Part shown: positions 17,448-26,132 of the stretch, in pieces
How the letters are laid out: each line of letters begins with the position of its first letter
How positions within the stretch are numbered: the stretch's first letter is position 1
From: Kiloniellales bacterium
GTDB lineage: Bacteria; Pseudomonadota; Alphaproteobacteria; Kiloniellales; JAKSDN01
Direction: 5' to 3'
Length of the DNA stretch: 64,000 nt
Assembly (NCBI GenBank): GCA_028280455.1
Contig: JANQLT010000057.1
Location: 62,001 to 126,000 of the forward strand
Notes under the pieces: model-generated
The model's database searches: none
Seen by the model: the letters and a program-made list of their open reading frames with translations, nothing else
What the model was told of the DNA's origin: nothing
Made by a program: the position numbers and the translations under genes

Positions 17448-18341
17448 ATGCAAAGAACCGTCACGTCGTCCCTCGGGACCGCCCTCGCCGTCGGCGCCCT
17501 CCTCTTGAGCATGCCCGCCGAGGCGCGCGAACTTATCCAGAACAAAGGCTCCGATACCCTGGTCAACGTCGCCCAAGCTTGGGCCGAGGCCTATCAGACG
17601 GTCAATTCGGACGTGGCCGTGGCCGTCACCGGCGGCGGCTCGGGCACCGGCATCGCGGCGATGATCAACGGCACGGTCGACATCGCCAATGCCAGCCGGG
17701 CCATGAAGCAGAAGGAGCTCGATCTGGCCAAGTCCAAAGGACAGAACCCGATCGAGCACATCGTCGGCTTCGATGCGCTCGCCGTCTACCTGCACATGGA
17801 CAACCCGGCCAAGTCACTGTCGATTGCCCAGCTTGCCGAGATGTTCGGCGAAGAAGGCGAAACCGAGACCTGGACCGACATCGGCCTCGAGGTGCCCGGT
17901 TGCAAAGACCAGGAGATGGTCCTCGTCAGCCGCCAGAACAATTCCGGCACCTACGCCTACTTCCGCAAGGCCGTGCTCGGCAAGAAACGGGACTACCGCA
18001 TGGGCACCCGCGATATGCACGGCTCGAAGGATGTCGTCGACCTGGTCGAGAAGACGCCCTGCGCCATCGGCTACAGCGGCCTCGCCTACGCCACCGATCA
18101 CGTGAAGATGGCGTGCATCTCCAAGGACGACGCCGAGGATTGCGTGATGCCGACCGTGGCTACCGCGTCGGACGGCTCCTATCCGATCGCCCGGCCGCTG
18201 TTCATGTACACCAATGGCGAGCCGGCCGGAGAGATCAAGAAGTACCTCGACTTCATCCTCAGTGACCGAGGCCAGTGCATCATCCTGAAGAAGGGCTATG
18301 CGCCGGTCCGCGACGTCAACTGCGCCTCCGAGACCGACTAG
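17448..18341 (+). CDS. pstS: Phosphate ABC transporter substrate-binding protein PstS
   Basis: 297 residues from the ATG at 17448, behind GGGAGGA. The signal peptide ends at about MPAEARE. The binding fold has the phosphate-contacting motifs NKGSDTLV, TGGGSGTGIAAM, ANASRAMK and SRQNNSGTYAYFRK. This is the short PstS type with two Cys in the C-terminal lobe (ACISK...EDCVMP), which may form a disulfide in the periplasm. First gene of pstS-phoU*-pstC-pstA-pstB1-pstB2. A long GC-rich hairpin follows the stop and may keep its transcript abundant. Confidence 0.92.
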   Translation: MQRTVTSSLGTALAVGALLLSMPAEARELIQNKGSDTLVNVAQAWAEAYQTVNSDVAVAVTGGGSGTGIAAMINGTVDIANASRAMKQKELDLAKSKGQNPIEHIVGFDALAVYLHMDNPAKSLSIAQLAEMFGEEGETETWTDIGLEVPGCKDQEMVLVSRQNNSGTYAYFRKAVLGKKRDYRMGTRDMHGSKDVVDLVEKTPCAIGYSGLAYATDHVKMACISKDDAEDCVMPTVATASDGSYPIARPLFMYTNGEPAGEIKKYLDFILSDRGQCIILKKGYAPVRDVNCASETD

Positions 18342-18349
18342 AGACCCAG

Positions 18350-18375
18350 GCCGGGCCGGCGGACGCCGGCCCGGC
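18350..18375 (+). promoter_or_regulatory. Perfect 11-bp hairpin after pstS
   Basis: GCCGGGCCGGC, the four-base loop GGAC, then GCCGGCCCGGC, nine bases after the pstS stop and with no T run. It probably acts as an mRNA-stabilising or processing element that raises pstS over the downstream membrane genes. It might also attenuate read-through. Confidence 0.65.
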
Positions 18376-18489
18376 GCCGTCCTGCACTGGCTGCGGTGGC
18401 CGGCCAGACGGCGCGCCGCGCAATAGGCCGTAGCCGACGACGAGCAGCCGCCCGAGGCGGGGACCGAAGCGAAGCCGGAGCATCCAGCC

Positions 18490-19581
18490 ATGCCACTCTA
18501 TGAAGAGCGCCTGTCCAAGGACATGACCTGGATTCGGGACGAGGTTGCTTCCTTGGGGGCGGCCGTGCAGAAGGCGCAAGAGGATGCCGTACGGGCCGCG
18601 CTGACCGGCAACAGGGAGCTCGCCAATCAGACAATTCTCCGTGACCACCCGATCAACCGTCAGACTCGGGAGATCAACCGCCTCTGCCACGCCTTTCTGG
18701 CGACTCACCTGCCCAGCGCCGGCCCCCTTCGCCTGATCTCATCGATTCTGAGGCTCGTCAACGAGCTGGAGCGGATCGGCGACTATGCCGCGACGATCGC
18801 GCGCGAAGGCATACAGCTACCGCACCTGCCAACCGGGCTGCTCAAGCAAGAAATGGGGGAGATGGCCGAGCAGGCTCAGACCTGTCTGCGCCAGGCCATG
18901 CGCTCTTTCAACGAAAAGGACGCCGAGCTCGCCCGCGAGACCAAGACGATCGCCGCACAAGGCAAGAGCCGCGGAGATCTGGCCTTCGAAGAGCTCGTCC
19001 ACGAGAGCGAGACCTCGCACGAGCAGATTCGCTACCTCTTCGATGCCCTTATCCTGGTCGGTCGGCTGAAGCGCGTCTGTGACCGTTGCAAGAACATCTG
19101 CGAAGAGACGCTGTTCACGGTGACCGGCGAGACCAAGCCGCCGAAGACCTACAGGATCCTGTTTCTCGACGACGAAAACACCTGCCAAAGTCAGATCGCA
19201 CAGGCCGTCGCCCGCAAGTCCTTTCCCAATAGCGGCCAGTACGACAGTGCCGGCAGGCGCAACGGTGTCGATCTCGAGCCCGGCCTCGTCCGCTTTCTGG
19301 AGAGGCACGGCCTGGTCTCAGGCGCGGCCGAGACCACCGCTCTGGACCCGGATCCGCACAAGGTCGCCAAGTACGACGTCGTCGTCAGCTTGAAGGGCCC
19401 CGTGAGCGACTACCTGCCGCAACAGCCCTTCCGGACCGTCTTCTTGGACTGGGATGTCGGAGACCTGCCGGAGGGCCTCGCGGCGACCGAAAGCGAAGAC
19501 CGCTACACCGAGATGTACCGCGAGATCGCCGCCAGGGTCCGCGACCTCATGGAAATCCTCCGCGGCGAGGGAGCGGACTGA
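18490..19581 (+). CDS. phoU: PhoU protein fused to a degenerate low-molecular-weight phosphatase/ArsC-like domain
   Basis: 363 residues, where PhoU is usually about 220-240. Residues 1-213 are PhoU: the metal-binding repeat motifs appear as NELERIGDYAATIA (91-104) and RLKRVCDRCKNICEE (192-206). Residues 220-363 resemble a low-molecular-weight protein tyrosine phosphatase or thioredoxin-type arsenate reductase: RILFLDDENTCQSQ aligns with the catalytic C-x5-R loop, then DSAGRRNGVDLEP. Nucleophilic Cys is replaced by Asp227 and Arg by Gln233, while Asn230 and Ser234 stay. A C-terminal FLDWDVGDLPEG stretch matches the acid loop. The second domain is therefore probably a binding, not catalytic, module, perhaps for phosphate or a phosphoprotein. 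It lies between pstS and pstC rather than at the operon end. Confidence 0.85.
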   Translation: MPLYEERLSKDMTWIRDEVASLGAAVQKAQEDAVRAALTGNRELANQTILRDHPINRQTREINRLCHAFLATHLPSAGPLRLISSILRLVNELERIGDYAATIAREGIQLPHLPTGLLKQEMGEMAEQAQTCLRQAMRSFNEKDAELARETKTIAAQGKSRGDLAFEELVHESETSHEQIRYLFDALILVGRLKRVCDRCKNICEETLFTVTGETKPPKTYRILFLDDENTCQSQIAQAVARKSFPNSGQYDSAGRRNGVDLEPGLVRFLERHGLVSGAAETTALDPDPHKVAKYDVVVSLKGPVSDYLPQQPFRTVFLDWDVGDLPEGLAATESEDRYTEMYREIAARVRDLMEILRGEGAD

Positions 19582-19582
19582 G

Positions 19583-20551
19583 ATGACGGAGGCATCGAGG
19601 CCTGTCTCCGGTCCGGTGGGGGGCGTCTCGGCTGCGAGCAAGAAGCGCGACGAGCTCGACTTCGACCGGCGGAACGCGGACTGGTACATCGACAAGGTCG
19701 TCCAGGTCCTGGTCTTCATCGGCGGCATCTCGGCGATCATCTTCATCATCGGGATCTTCGTCTTCGTGACGAAGGAAGGCCTCGGGTTCCTGATCGGCCC
19801 CTTCGATTTCGCCGAGTTCTTCGGCTCGCCGCGCTGGAAGCCGACCTCGGAGTACAAGACCACCTACGGCATCCTGGCGCTGATCGCCGGCACGGCCAGC
19901 GTCACCGGACTGGCAATGCTGGTGGCCATACCCTTCTCATTGGGCGCGGCCATCTTCATCGCGGAATTCGCCACCGGAAAGACCCGCGAGATCCTCAAGG
20001 TGCTCGTCGAGCTTCTGGCGGCGATCCCCTCGGTGGTCTGGGGCTTCATCGGCCTCTCGATCATGAACCCGCTGATCATCGAGCTGTTCGACGTGCCGGT
20101 GGGACTGAACGTCCTGAACGCCGGCATAATCCTCGGCCTGATGGCGGCGCCGATCATGACCTCTATTTGCGAGGACGCCCTCAAGGCCGTGCCGGACCGC
20201 TATCGCGAGGCCGCCGAGGCGATGGGCGCGACCCGCTGGCAGGTGGTCTACAAGGTGGTCCTGCCGGCGGCCAAAAACGGGCTGCTCGGCGGGGTGCTGC
20301 TCGGTGTCGGGCGCGGCTTCGGCGAGACCATGGCGGTGCTGATGGCCAGCGGCCACTCGATCAACCTGCCGGACAGCATCTTCGATTCGGTCCGCGCCCT
20401 GACCGCCACCATCGCTGCCGAGCTCGGCGAGACCGCCGTCGGATCCGACCACTATCAGGCGCTCTTCACGATCGGCATCTTCCTCTTCCTGATCACCTTC
20501 CTGATCAATCTGACCGCGGATCTCATCGTCCGCGGAATCCGCAAAGGCTAG
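19583..20551 (+). CDS. pstC: Phosphate ABC transporter permease PstC
   Basis: 322 residues from the ATG one base after the phoU* stop. A cytoplasmic N terminus of about 45 residues precedes the first membrane helix (VVQVLVFIGGISAIIFIIG). The inner-membrane permease loop motif reads EAAEAMGATRWQVVYKVVLP and a GRGFGETMAVLMASGH stretch follows, as in PstC. It pairs with PstA to form the phosphate channel. Confidence 0.92.
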   Translation: MTEASRPVSGPVGGVSAASKKRDELDFDRRNADWYIDKVVQVLVFIGGISAIIFIIGIFVFVTKEGLGFLIGPFDFAEFFGSPRWKPTSEYKTTYGILALIAGTASVTGLAMLVAIPFSLGAAIFIAEFATGKTREILKVLVELLAAIPSVVWGFIGLSIMNPLIIELFDVPVGLNVLNAGIILGLMAAPIMTSICEDALKAVPDRYREAAEAMGATRWQVVYKVVLPAAKNGLLGGVLLGVGRGFGETMAVLMASGHSINLPDSIFDSVRALTATIAAELGETAVGSDHYQALFTIGIFLFLITFLINLTADLIVRGIRKG

Positions 20552-20567
20552 GGGCGAGGAACGGGCC

Positions 20568-21437
20568 ATGTTCGCTGCGACGGAGAGCAACGTCCAAGAC
20601 CGGCGCCGGGAGACCCTCATCGGCCTCCTCTTCATGCTCATGACCGTCCTGCTGATCCTGCCGGTGCTGTTGATCCTGGGCACCTTGGTGTGGAAGGGCG
20701 GGCCGGCCATATCCTTCGAGTTCCTCTTCGCCGATCCGATCGACGGCATGACCGCCGGCGGCATCTTCCCCGCGCTGGTCGGGACGATCTGGCTGGTCGC
20801 CGTGGCACTTCTTGTCTCGGTGCCCCTCGGCGTTGCCGCCGCGCTCTATCTGAGCGAGTTCGCGCCGGACAACTGGTTCACGCGCCTGATCAACCTGGCG
20901 ATCATCAACCTGGCGGGCGTGCCCTCGATCGTCCATGCGCTCTTCGGGGTCGGCGCCTTCGTGATCTTCTTCGGCTTCGGCACCTCCATCCTGGCGGCCA
21001 GCCTGACGCTGGCGATCATGACCCTGCCGCTCATTATCGTGGCCACGCGCGAGTCGCTTCAGGCGGTTCCCCTGGCCTTTCGCGAGGCTTGCTGGAACAT
21101 GGGCGCCACCCGCTGGCAGACGATCCATCGTGTCGTCCTGCCCAACGCCGTCAGCGGCATACTCACCGGAGTCATCCTCGAGGTCTCTCGCACATCGGGC
21201 GAAACGGCGCCGATCATGTTCACCGGCGCGGCCTTCTTCCTGCCCTTCCTGCCGGAGAGCGTCTTCGATCAGACCATGGCGCTGTCGCTGCACCTCTTTG
21301 TCGTTTCCACCCAAGTCCCCGGCGTGCCCGAGCACCTGCCCTATGGCGTGGCCCTCGTGCTGATCGCCATGGTCCTGGCACTCAACGCGACATCGATCGG
21401 CTTCCGCATGTACCTGAGGGGCAAGAAGAAGTGGTAG
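20568..21437 (+). CDS. pstA: Phosphate ABC transporter permease PstA
   Basis: 289 residues with six or so membrane segments. The permease-ATPase contact loop is REACWNMGATRWQTIHRVVLP, followed by SRTSGETAPIMFTGAA, typical of PstA. It begins 16 bases after pstC and its end overlaps the GTG start of pstB1 by seven bases. The contact loops of PstC and PstA each dock one ATPase, which matters because the two ATPases here are not equivalent. Confidence 0.92.
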   Translation: MFAATESNVQDRRRETLIGLLFMLMTVLLILPVLLILGTLVWKGGPAISFEFLFADPIDGMTAGGIFPALVGTIWLVAVALLVSVPLGVAAALYLSEFAPDNWFTRLINLAIINLAGVPSIVHALFGVGAFVIFFGFGTSILAASLTLAIMTLPLIIVATRESLQAVPLAFREACWNMGATRWQTIHRVVLPNAVSGILTGVILEVSRTSGETAPIMFTGAAFFLPFLPESVFDQTMALSLHLFVVSTQVPGVPEHLPYGVALVLIAMVLALNATSIGFRMYLRGKKKW

Positions 21438-22258
21438 AGGCACCCACCGCCGTGCCAGTGGCACAGGACTTCTCGCCGATCGACCTGCCGGAGGCGGCGA
21501 CCGCGACGCCCAAGCTGGAAATCCGGAATCTCTCCATCAGCTATGGCGGGACGCCGGCCCTTGTCGGTGTCGACCTGGCGATAAGGGAGAACGAGATCTT
21601 CGGGATCATCGGGCCCGCCAACAGCGGTAAGACGTCGTTTCTCAAGGCCTTGAACCGCATGGACATGTTCAACGGCAGCATGAAGGTCAACGGCGAGATC
21701 CTGTTCAATGGCCGCAACGTTCGCGAGTGGCGCAACGTCTACGCCTTGCGCAGCCGGATCGGCGTCGTCTTCCCGCTGCCGGTCGGCCTGCCGATGACGG
21801 TCTACGACAACGTCGCGCTGGCGCCCCGCCTGGCGGGCATGTCCAAAAAGGCGGAGCTCGACGAGATCGTCGAGCGCTGCCTGACGCGCGCGGCGCTCTG
21901 GGACGAGGTCAAGGACCGGCTGCACTCGCTCGGCAGCCTGCTGTCCGGCGGCCAGCAGCAACGCCTGACCATTGCCCGCGCGCTCTCCCAGGAACCCGAG
22001 CTGCTCATGCTCGACGAGTTCTCGATCGCCGTCGATCCCGTCACCACGATGCGCATCGAGGACGTGCTCAAGGAGCTGCGGCGCGAGATGACGATCATCC
22101 TGGTGACCAACCTGACTCAGCAGGCGCGTCGCTTGGCCGATCGGACCGCTTTCTTCCTGATGGGAAGCTGCGTCGAGATCGGCGACACCGAGGCACTTTT
22201 CACCGGCGATGTCACGGACCAGCGGACGGCGGACTACATCGCCGGCCGCTTCGGCTGA
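21431..22258 (+). CDS. pstB: Phosphate ABC transporter ATPase PstB1 (Q-loop and switch His lost, signature intact)
   Basis: 275 residues from the GTG at 21431 (overlapping pstA); a GTG at 21452 is an alternative start. Walker A is GPANSGKTS (61-69), the signature is canonical LSGGQ (171-175) and Walker B is LLMLDE (191-196) with the catalytic Glu. The Q-loop Gln, normally GMVFQKP, is Pro115 (GVVFPLP). The switch His, normally VTHNM, is Asn227 (VTNLT). The Pro after the Walker B Glu is Phe. Alone it should hydrolyse ATP poorly. It can supply the intact signature to the composite site whose Walker motifs come from PstB2, encoded 39 bases downstream. The C terminus RTADYIAGRFG is normal for PstB. 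Confidence 0.88.
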   Translation: MVEAPTAVPVAQDFSPIDLPEAATATPKLEIRNLSISYGGTPALVGVDLAIRENEIFGIIGPANSGKTSFLKALNRMDMFNGSMKVNGEILFNGRNVREWRNVYALRSRIGVVFPLPVGLPMTVYDNVALAPRLAGMSKKAELDEIVERCLTRAALWDEVKDRLHSLGSLLSGGQQQRLTIARALSQEPELLMLDEFSIAVDPVTTMRIEDVLKELRREMTIILVTNLTQQARRLADRTAFFLMGSCVEIGDTEALFTGDVTDQRTADYIAGRFG

Positions 22259-22297
22259 GTGGCTTTGACCAGAGGCAGTCCCGAGAGGCCGTCGAGC

Positions 22298-23098
22298 ATG
22301 AACAAGTCCGCCAACGTGAACAGTGACCCGAACGGTCTCGCCATCCGGTCTCGAGACCTGAACCTCTGGTACGGCGACTTCCAGGCCCTCTTCGACGTCA
22401 ATCTCGACATCAAGAAGGGGCTCATCACCGCGCTCATCGGCCCTTCCGGCTGCGGCAAGACGACCTACCTGCGTAGCGTCAACCGCATCAACGAGCGGCT
22501 CGGCTATGTCCGGATCGAAGGCTCGATCGCCGTACTGGACCACGACGTCTACGACTCCGGGGTCGAGCTCGCCCAGGTTCGCAAGCAGATCGGCATGGTC
22601 TTCCAGAGGCCCAACCCCCTGCCGATCTCGATCCGAGACAACGTCCTCTTCGGGTTCGAGCTGCACGGCGATGGCCGCGGGCGCATGCATCGCAGCGAGA
22701 AGGACGAGATCGTCGAGCAGGCGCTACGCCAAGTGCTGCTGTGGGACTCGGTAAAGGACCGCTTGGACAAGAAGGCAACGACGCTCTCGCTGGAGGAGCA
22801 GCAGAAGCTCTGCATCGCCCGCCTGCTGCCGGTCAAGCCGCAGGTCCTGCTGATGGACGAGCCCTGCTCGGCGCTCGACCCGAAGGGGACCGAGGCTGTC
22901 GAAGAGCTGATCTGGGGGCTGCGCGGCCAGTACACGATCCTGATCGTGACCCACAACATGGCCCAGGCCCGGCGCGCCAGCGAAGAGTGCATCTTCATGC
23001 TCATGGGGCGCGTGGTCGAGCACACAGCCACGGAGGAGATGTTCGTCACCCCGGCCAAGCAGGAAACCGCCGACTACATCGAGGGCCGCTACGGCTGA
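22298..23098 (+). CDS. pstB: Phosphate ABC transporter ATPase PstB2 (signature degenerate, catalytic motifs intact)
   Basis: 266 residues from the ATG at 22298, behind GAGAGG; a GTG directly after the pstB1 stop is an alternative start. Walker A is GPSGCGKTT (49-57), the Q-loop is VFQRPNP (Gln103), Walker B is VLLMDEP (183-189) and the switch is VTHNM (His219): all canonical. The signature, normally LSGGQQQR, is LSLEEQQK (163-170), read directly from in-frame codons. It thus complements PstB1: one composite ATP site would be fully consensus and the other fully degenerate. It ends the pst operon and converges on the polyphosphate:AMP phosphotransferase gene 28 bases away. Confidence 0.88.
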   Translation: MNKSANVNSDPNGLAIRSRDLNLWYGDFQALFDVNLDIKKGLITALIGPSGCGKTTYLRSVNRINERLGYVRIEGSIAVLDHDVYDSGVELAQVRKQIGMVFQRPNPLPISIRDNVLFGFELHGDGRGRMHRSEKDEIVEQALRQVLLWDSVKDRLDKKATTLSLEEQQKLCIARLLPVKPQVLLMDEPCSALDPKGTEAVEELIWGLRGQYTILIVTHNMAQARRASEECIFMLMGRVVEHTATEEMFVTPAKQETADYIEGRYG

Positions 23099-23126
23099 GG
23101 CTGGGCATGAGAAGTCCTCGGGCGGC

Positions 23127-24671
23127 CTAGTGGTGGAGCGCCGCCTTCAATCGATCGCAGACCGTCTGCAGCACCCTGACTCGAGCAAACCTCTTGTCGT
23201 TGCCCTCAACCAGCGTCCAGGGCGCATGGTTGGTGCTGGTACGCTCGACCATGTCGTTGACCGCCTGCTCGTAGTGCTCCCATTTCTCCCGATTGCGCCA
23301 GTCTTCCTCGGTGAGCTTCCAGCGCTTATAGGGCGTCTCCTCGCGTGATTTGAAGCGGGCGAGCTGCTCGTCGGGCGTGATATGCAGCCAGAACTTGGAG
23401 AGCACGATGCCGTGGCTCGCGAGCTGCTCCTCGAAGTCGTTGATCTCCGCATAGGCCCGGCGCCATTCCGGCTCGCCGGCGAATCCTTCGACCCGCTCGA
23501 CCAGGACACGGCCGTACCAGCTCCGATCGAAGAACGTCATGCGGCCCGCCCGGGAGATATGCCGCCAGAAGCGCCAGAGGTAGTGTTGGGCGAGCTCTTC
23601 GTCGGTGGGAGCGGCGATGGGAATGACGCGGTAGTTCCTGGCGTCCAAGGCGGCGGTCATGCGGCGAATGGCGCCGCCCTTTCCGCCGGCATCCCAGCCT
23701 TCGAAGACGCAAATGCCGGAGACCTTCGCCTCGATGGCCTTGAGATGCAGCTCGTGCAACTCGGCCTGCAGCTCGGCGAGCTTCGCGTTGTAGGCCCTCT
23801 TGTTCAGCGACTGCTTCATGTCGAGGCCGCTGAGGATCGTCAGGCCGCTGGCCGATCGCAGGACGCCGACCGCGCTGTCGTCCGCCCCGTTGCCCTTCTC
23901 GGCAACCGCGACCTGCGTCTCCCTTGATTTCATCTCGGCCGCAAGTTGCTTCTTGACCTGGACCTCGGCCAGATGAGTCCGCAGGGCGTCCCGAATGGCC
24001 TTCGCCACGGTCAAGCCGCAGTAGCGCAGGTCCAAGCCCTCGACGATCTGCCAGGGCGCGCTGCCGGTGCTGGTGCGCGCAATGGCCCGCTCCGCCGTGG
24101 CGACGAAGTCCTCGTATTTCTCAAGGTTGTCCCAGTCGCTTTGGCTAACCCGCCAGGAGGTCAGCGGATCCGCCTCCAGCTCTTTGAAGCGCTTCTTCTG
24201 GGCTTTGTAGCCGAGGTGTAGCCAGAACTTGACGATCAAGGTGCCTTCGTCCGCCAGCTCCTGCTCGAAGATGGCGATATGCTCGAGAAGCTTGTCGAAC
24301 TGCGCCTCGTCGATTGCGCCGTGGACCCGCTCGAGAACCGCCTGCGAATACCAGGCGCTCATGAATAGGCCGATCTGGCCTTTCGGCGGCAGGTCACGCC
24401 AGTAGCGCCAGCCCTCTGGTCTCTCCTGCTCTTCTTCCGATGGTGGGCCATAGGCACAGGTGATGATCCAGCGCGGGTCCATCCACTCGTTCAGCAGGTT
24501 GATGGTCTCGCTCTTGCCGGCCGCATCGACACCCCCGAACAGAAAAATCGCAGGCACATTGGCCTTGCGCAGCGCCTGCTGCACCTCCAGCAGCTCCGTC
24601 CGCAGCTCGAGGACCTGCGCGTTGAAGTCCGATTTGCTGACTTTTCGCCCCAGTTCGGCTGTCTCGAACAT
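23127..24671 (-). CDS. pap: Polyphosphate:AMP phosphotransferase (two-domain PPK2 family)
   Basis: 514 residues from the ATG at 24671, behind GGGAGG. Two PPK2 domains are in tandem. The first (about 10-225) has GGVDAAGKSETINLL. The second (about 285-510) has EGWDAGGKGGAIRRM and FFDRSWYGRVLVERVEG, so the second domain keeps the more canonical PPK2 lid region. In Acinetobacter and Pseudomonas PAP makes ADP from AMP and polyphosphate. Its place beside pst suggests use of stored phosphate for nucleotide recharging under energy stress. A 9-of-10 FNR-like box lies 131 bases upstream. Confidence 0.9.
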   Translation of the reverse strand: MFETAELGRKVSKSDFNAQVLELRTELLEVQQALRKANVPAIFLFGGVDAAGKSETINLLNEWMDPRWIITCAYGPPSEEEQERPEGWRYWRDLPPKGQIGLFMSAWYSQAVLERVHGAIDEAQFDKLLEHIAIFEQELADEGTLIVKFWLHLGYKAQKKRFKELEADPLTSWRVSQSDWDNLEKYEDFVATAERAIARTSTGSAPWQIVEGLDLRYCGLTVAKAIRDALRTHLAEVQVKKQLAAEMKSRETQVAVAEKGNGADDSAVGVLRSASGLTILSGLDMKQSLNKRAYNAKLAELQAELHELHLKAIEAKVSGICVFEGWDAGGKGGAIRRMTAALDARNYRVIPIAAPTDEELAQHYLWRFWRHISRAGRMTFFDRSWYGRVLVERVEGFAGEPEWRRAYAEINDFEEQLASHGIVLSKFWLHITPDEQLARFKSREETPYKRWKLTEEDWRNREKWEHYEQAVNDMVERTSTNHAPWTLVEGNDKRFARVRVLQTVCDRLKAALHH

Positions 24672-24801
24672 GATCCTGGCCTCCCGGCATGGCTCGGCGC
24701 CAACACCCTGTCTCCGCCCCTTTCTTTTGCGGCCCGCCCTGAACGGCAAGGCGCAAGCTATGAGCTAAGCAAAGCGCTAGTGTTCAAATGAGTCCAGGAA
24801 A

Positions 24802-24815
24802 TTGATATTTCTCAA
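24802..24815 (-). promoter_or_regulatory. FNR/FixK-like box (TTGAT-ATTT-CTCAA) upstream of the PPK2-type gene
   Basis: Matches 9 of 10 positions of TTGAT-N4-ATCAA in the gap between the CNNM gene and the polyphosphate:AMP phosphotransferase gene, 131 bases from the latter's start. Confidence 0.6.
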
Positions 24816-24840
24816 AATCTGTTGGCACGACGCCGGCCGC

Positions 24841-26130
24841 TCACTCGGCAGGCTCGCCACGCTCGGCGAGAGATTCCGGCTCGGCGCGCAGCTTGGTAAT
24901 GGCTCTCTCGCTCGCTTCCACGACCGTGAAGCGGTAGCCGGCCTCGACGATGAACTCGCCCACGCCGGGAATATGCCGCAGGCGAGCAAGGACCAAGCCA
25001 CCGACCGTATGGACCTCGGCAGTCGGCAGAAAGATGCCAAGCACCTCGTTCGCCTCCGAGACGGAGAGCCGGGAGTCCATGAGATAGACGTCTTCCGCGA
25101 GCTTCTCGTAGACCCGCTTGCGCTTCGGCAGGTACTCCTCGAAGTCGTAGCCGACGTCGATCTCCCCGACGACCTCCTCGACGATGTCCTCCATCGTGAT
25201 CATGCCGATGGCGCTGCCGAACTCGTCGACCACGATCGCCATGTGGTCCTTGCGCCGGCGTAGCTGCAGCAAGACCTGATCGATCGTCTGCAGAGGCGAG
25301 ACATAGAGCGCGGGCCGGATGAGATCGGATAGCGGTCTGGCCGCCACGTCGCGATCCATCAGGTCCCACGTCGTCAGCGTCACGACCCCGATGATGTTGC
25401 TCGTGCTGCTCCGATAGACCGGCAAACGGTTGTATCCATGCCTGCGCACGAGAACGAGGGCTGCTTCGGTCGTCTGATCGTGGCTCAAGGTCGTGGCTTC
25501 CGCGATCGGGATCATCGCTTCAGCGACGGTCGTCTCCGCGAAGCGAATGACGCGGCGAATGCGGCCACGGCCGAAGGCGTCGATCGAGGCGCCATGCTCC
25601 GCCATCTCGACGACCGTTCGGAGCTGCTCTCTGGTGATGAAGAAGGGTTGCTCCGTCTTGCCGGCACCGACCATGCGCGCGGCCAGGCGGGCGACGCGCG
25701 AAAAGAGGAACACGATCGGATAGAACACGAAGGAGGCATACCGCAGCGGATAGATGATGATCGGCGTCAGACTCTCGGACTTCTGCTGGTAGACGCTCTT
25801 GGGGACGATCTCGCCCAGGACCAGGAGAAGCGGCGTCAGGATCAGAAAGGCGTAGAGCTCGCCCTGCTCCCCCAAGAGTCGAATCATGAGCAGAACGCCG
25901 ATCGTGGTCAGGACGACGGTGCAGATGTTCGTGCCCACCAGGGTCGTGCTGAGCAGGACATCCGGCGTCTGAAAGAGCTTCAGCGCGAGCTTCGCCCCGC
26001 GATCGCCCTGCTTGGCGCGGTGCCGGAGCTTGATCTTATCGGAATTGACGAGCGCGATCTCGGACCCCGAGAAGAAGCCCTTCAGCAGGAGGAAGACCGC
26101 CATCGCGGCGATCGCGAGAAGGATGTCCAT
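24841..26130 (-). CDS. CNNM/CorC-family membrane protein with CBS domains
   Basis: 429 residues. A DUF21 membrane domain (about 1-150) starts with hydrophobic helices and FFSGSEIALVNSDK, followed by a CBS pair (about 205-330; AEAMIPIAEATTL and HMAIVVDEFGSAIGMITMEDIVEE) and a C-terminal CorC_HlyC domain (about 345-425; TVGGLVLARLRHIPGVGE). Members are linked to Mg2+/Co2+ efflux and are often labelled hemolysins, but no hemolysin role is supported here. It follows the larger paralogue with a two-base gap, so they form an operon and perhaps a heteromer. Confidence 0.85.
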   Translation of the reverse strand: MDILLAIAAMAVFLLLKGFFSGSEIALVNSDKIKLRHRAKQGDRGAKLALKLFQTPDVLLSTTLVGTNICTVVLTTIGVLLMIRLLGEQGELYAFLILTPLLLVLGEIVPKSVYQQKSESLTPIIIYPLRYASFVFYPIVFLFSRVARLAARMVGAGKTEQPFFITREQLRTVVEMAEHGASIDAFGRGRIRRVIRFAETTVAEAMIPIAEATTLSHDQTTEAALVLVRRHGYNRLPVYRSSTSNIIGVVTLTTWDLMDRDVAARPLSDLIRPALYVSPLQTIDQVLLQLRRRKDHMAIVVDEFGSAIGMITMEDIVEEVVGEIDVGYDFEEYLPKRKRVYEKLAEDVYLMDSRLSVSEANEVLGIFLPTAEVHTVGGLVLARLRHIPGVGEFIVEAGYRFTVVEASERAITKLRAEPESLAERGEPAE

Positions 26131-26132
26131 GG

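Noticed and set aside
22784-22815. Frameshift or sequencing error in the PstB2 signature
   Set aside because: The LSLEEQQK codons are in frame with intact conserved sequence on both sides (LDKKATT and LCIARLL), so substitutions, not an indel, explain the change.
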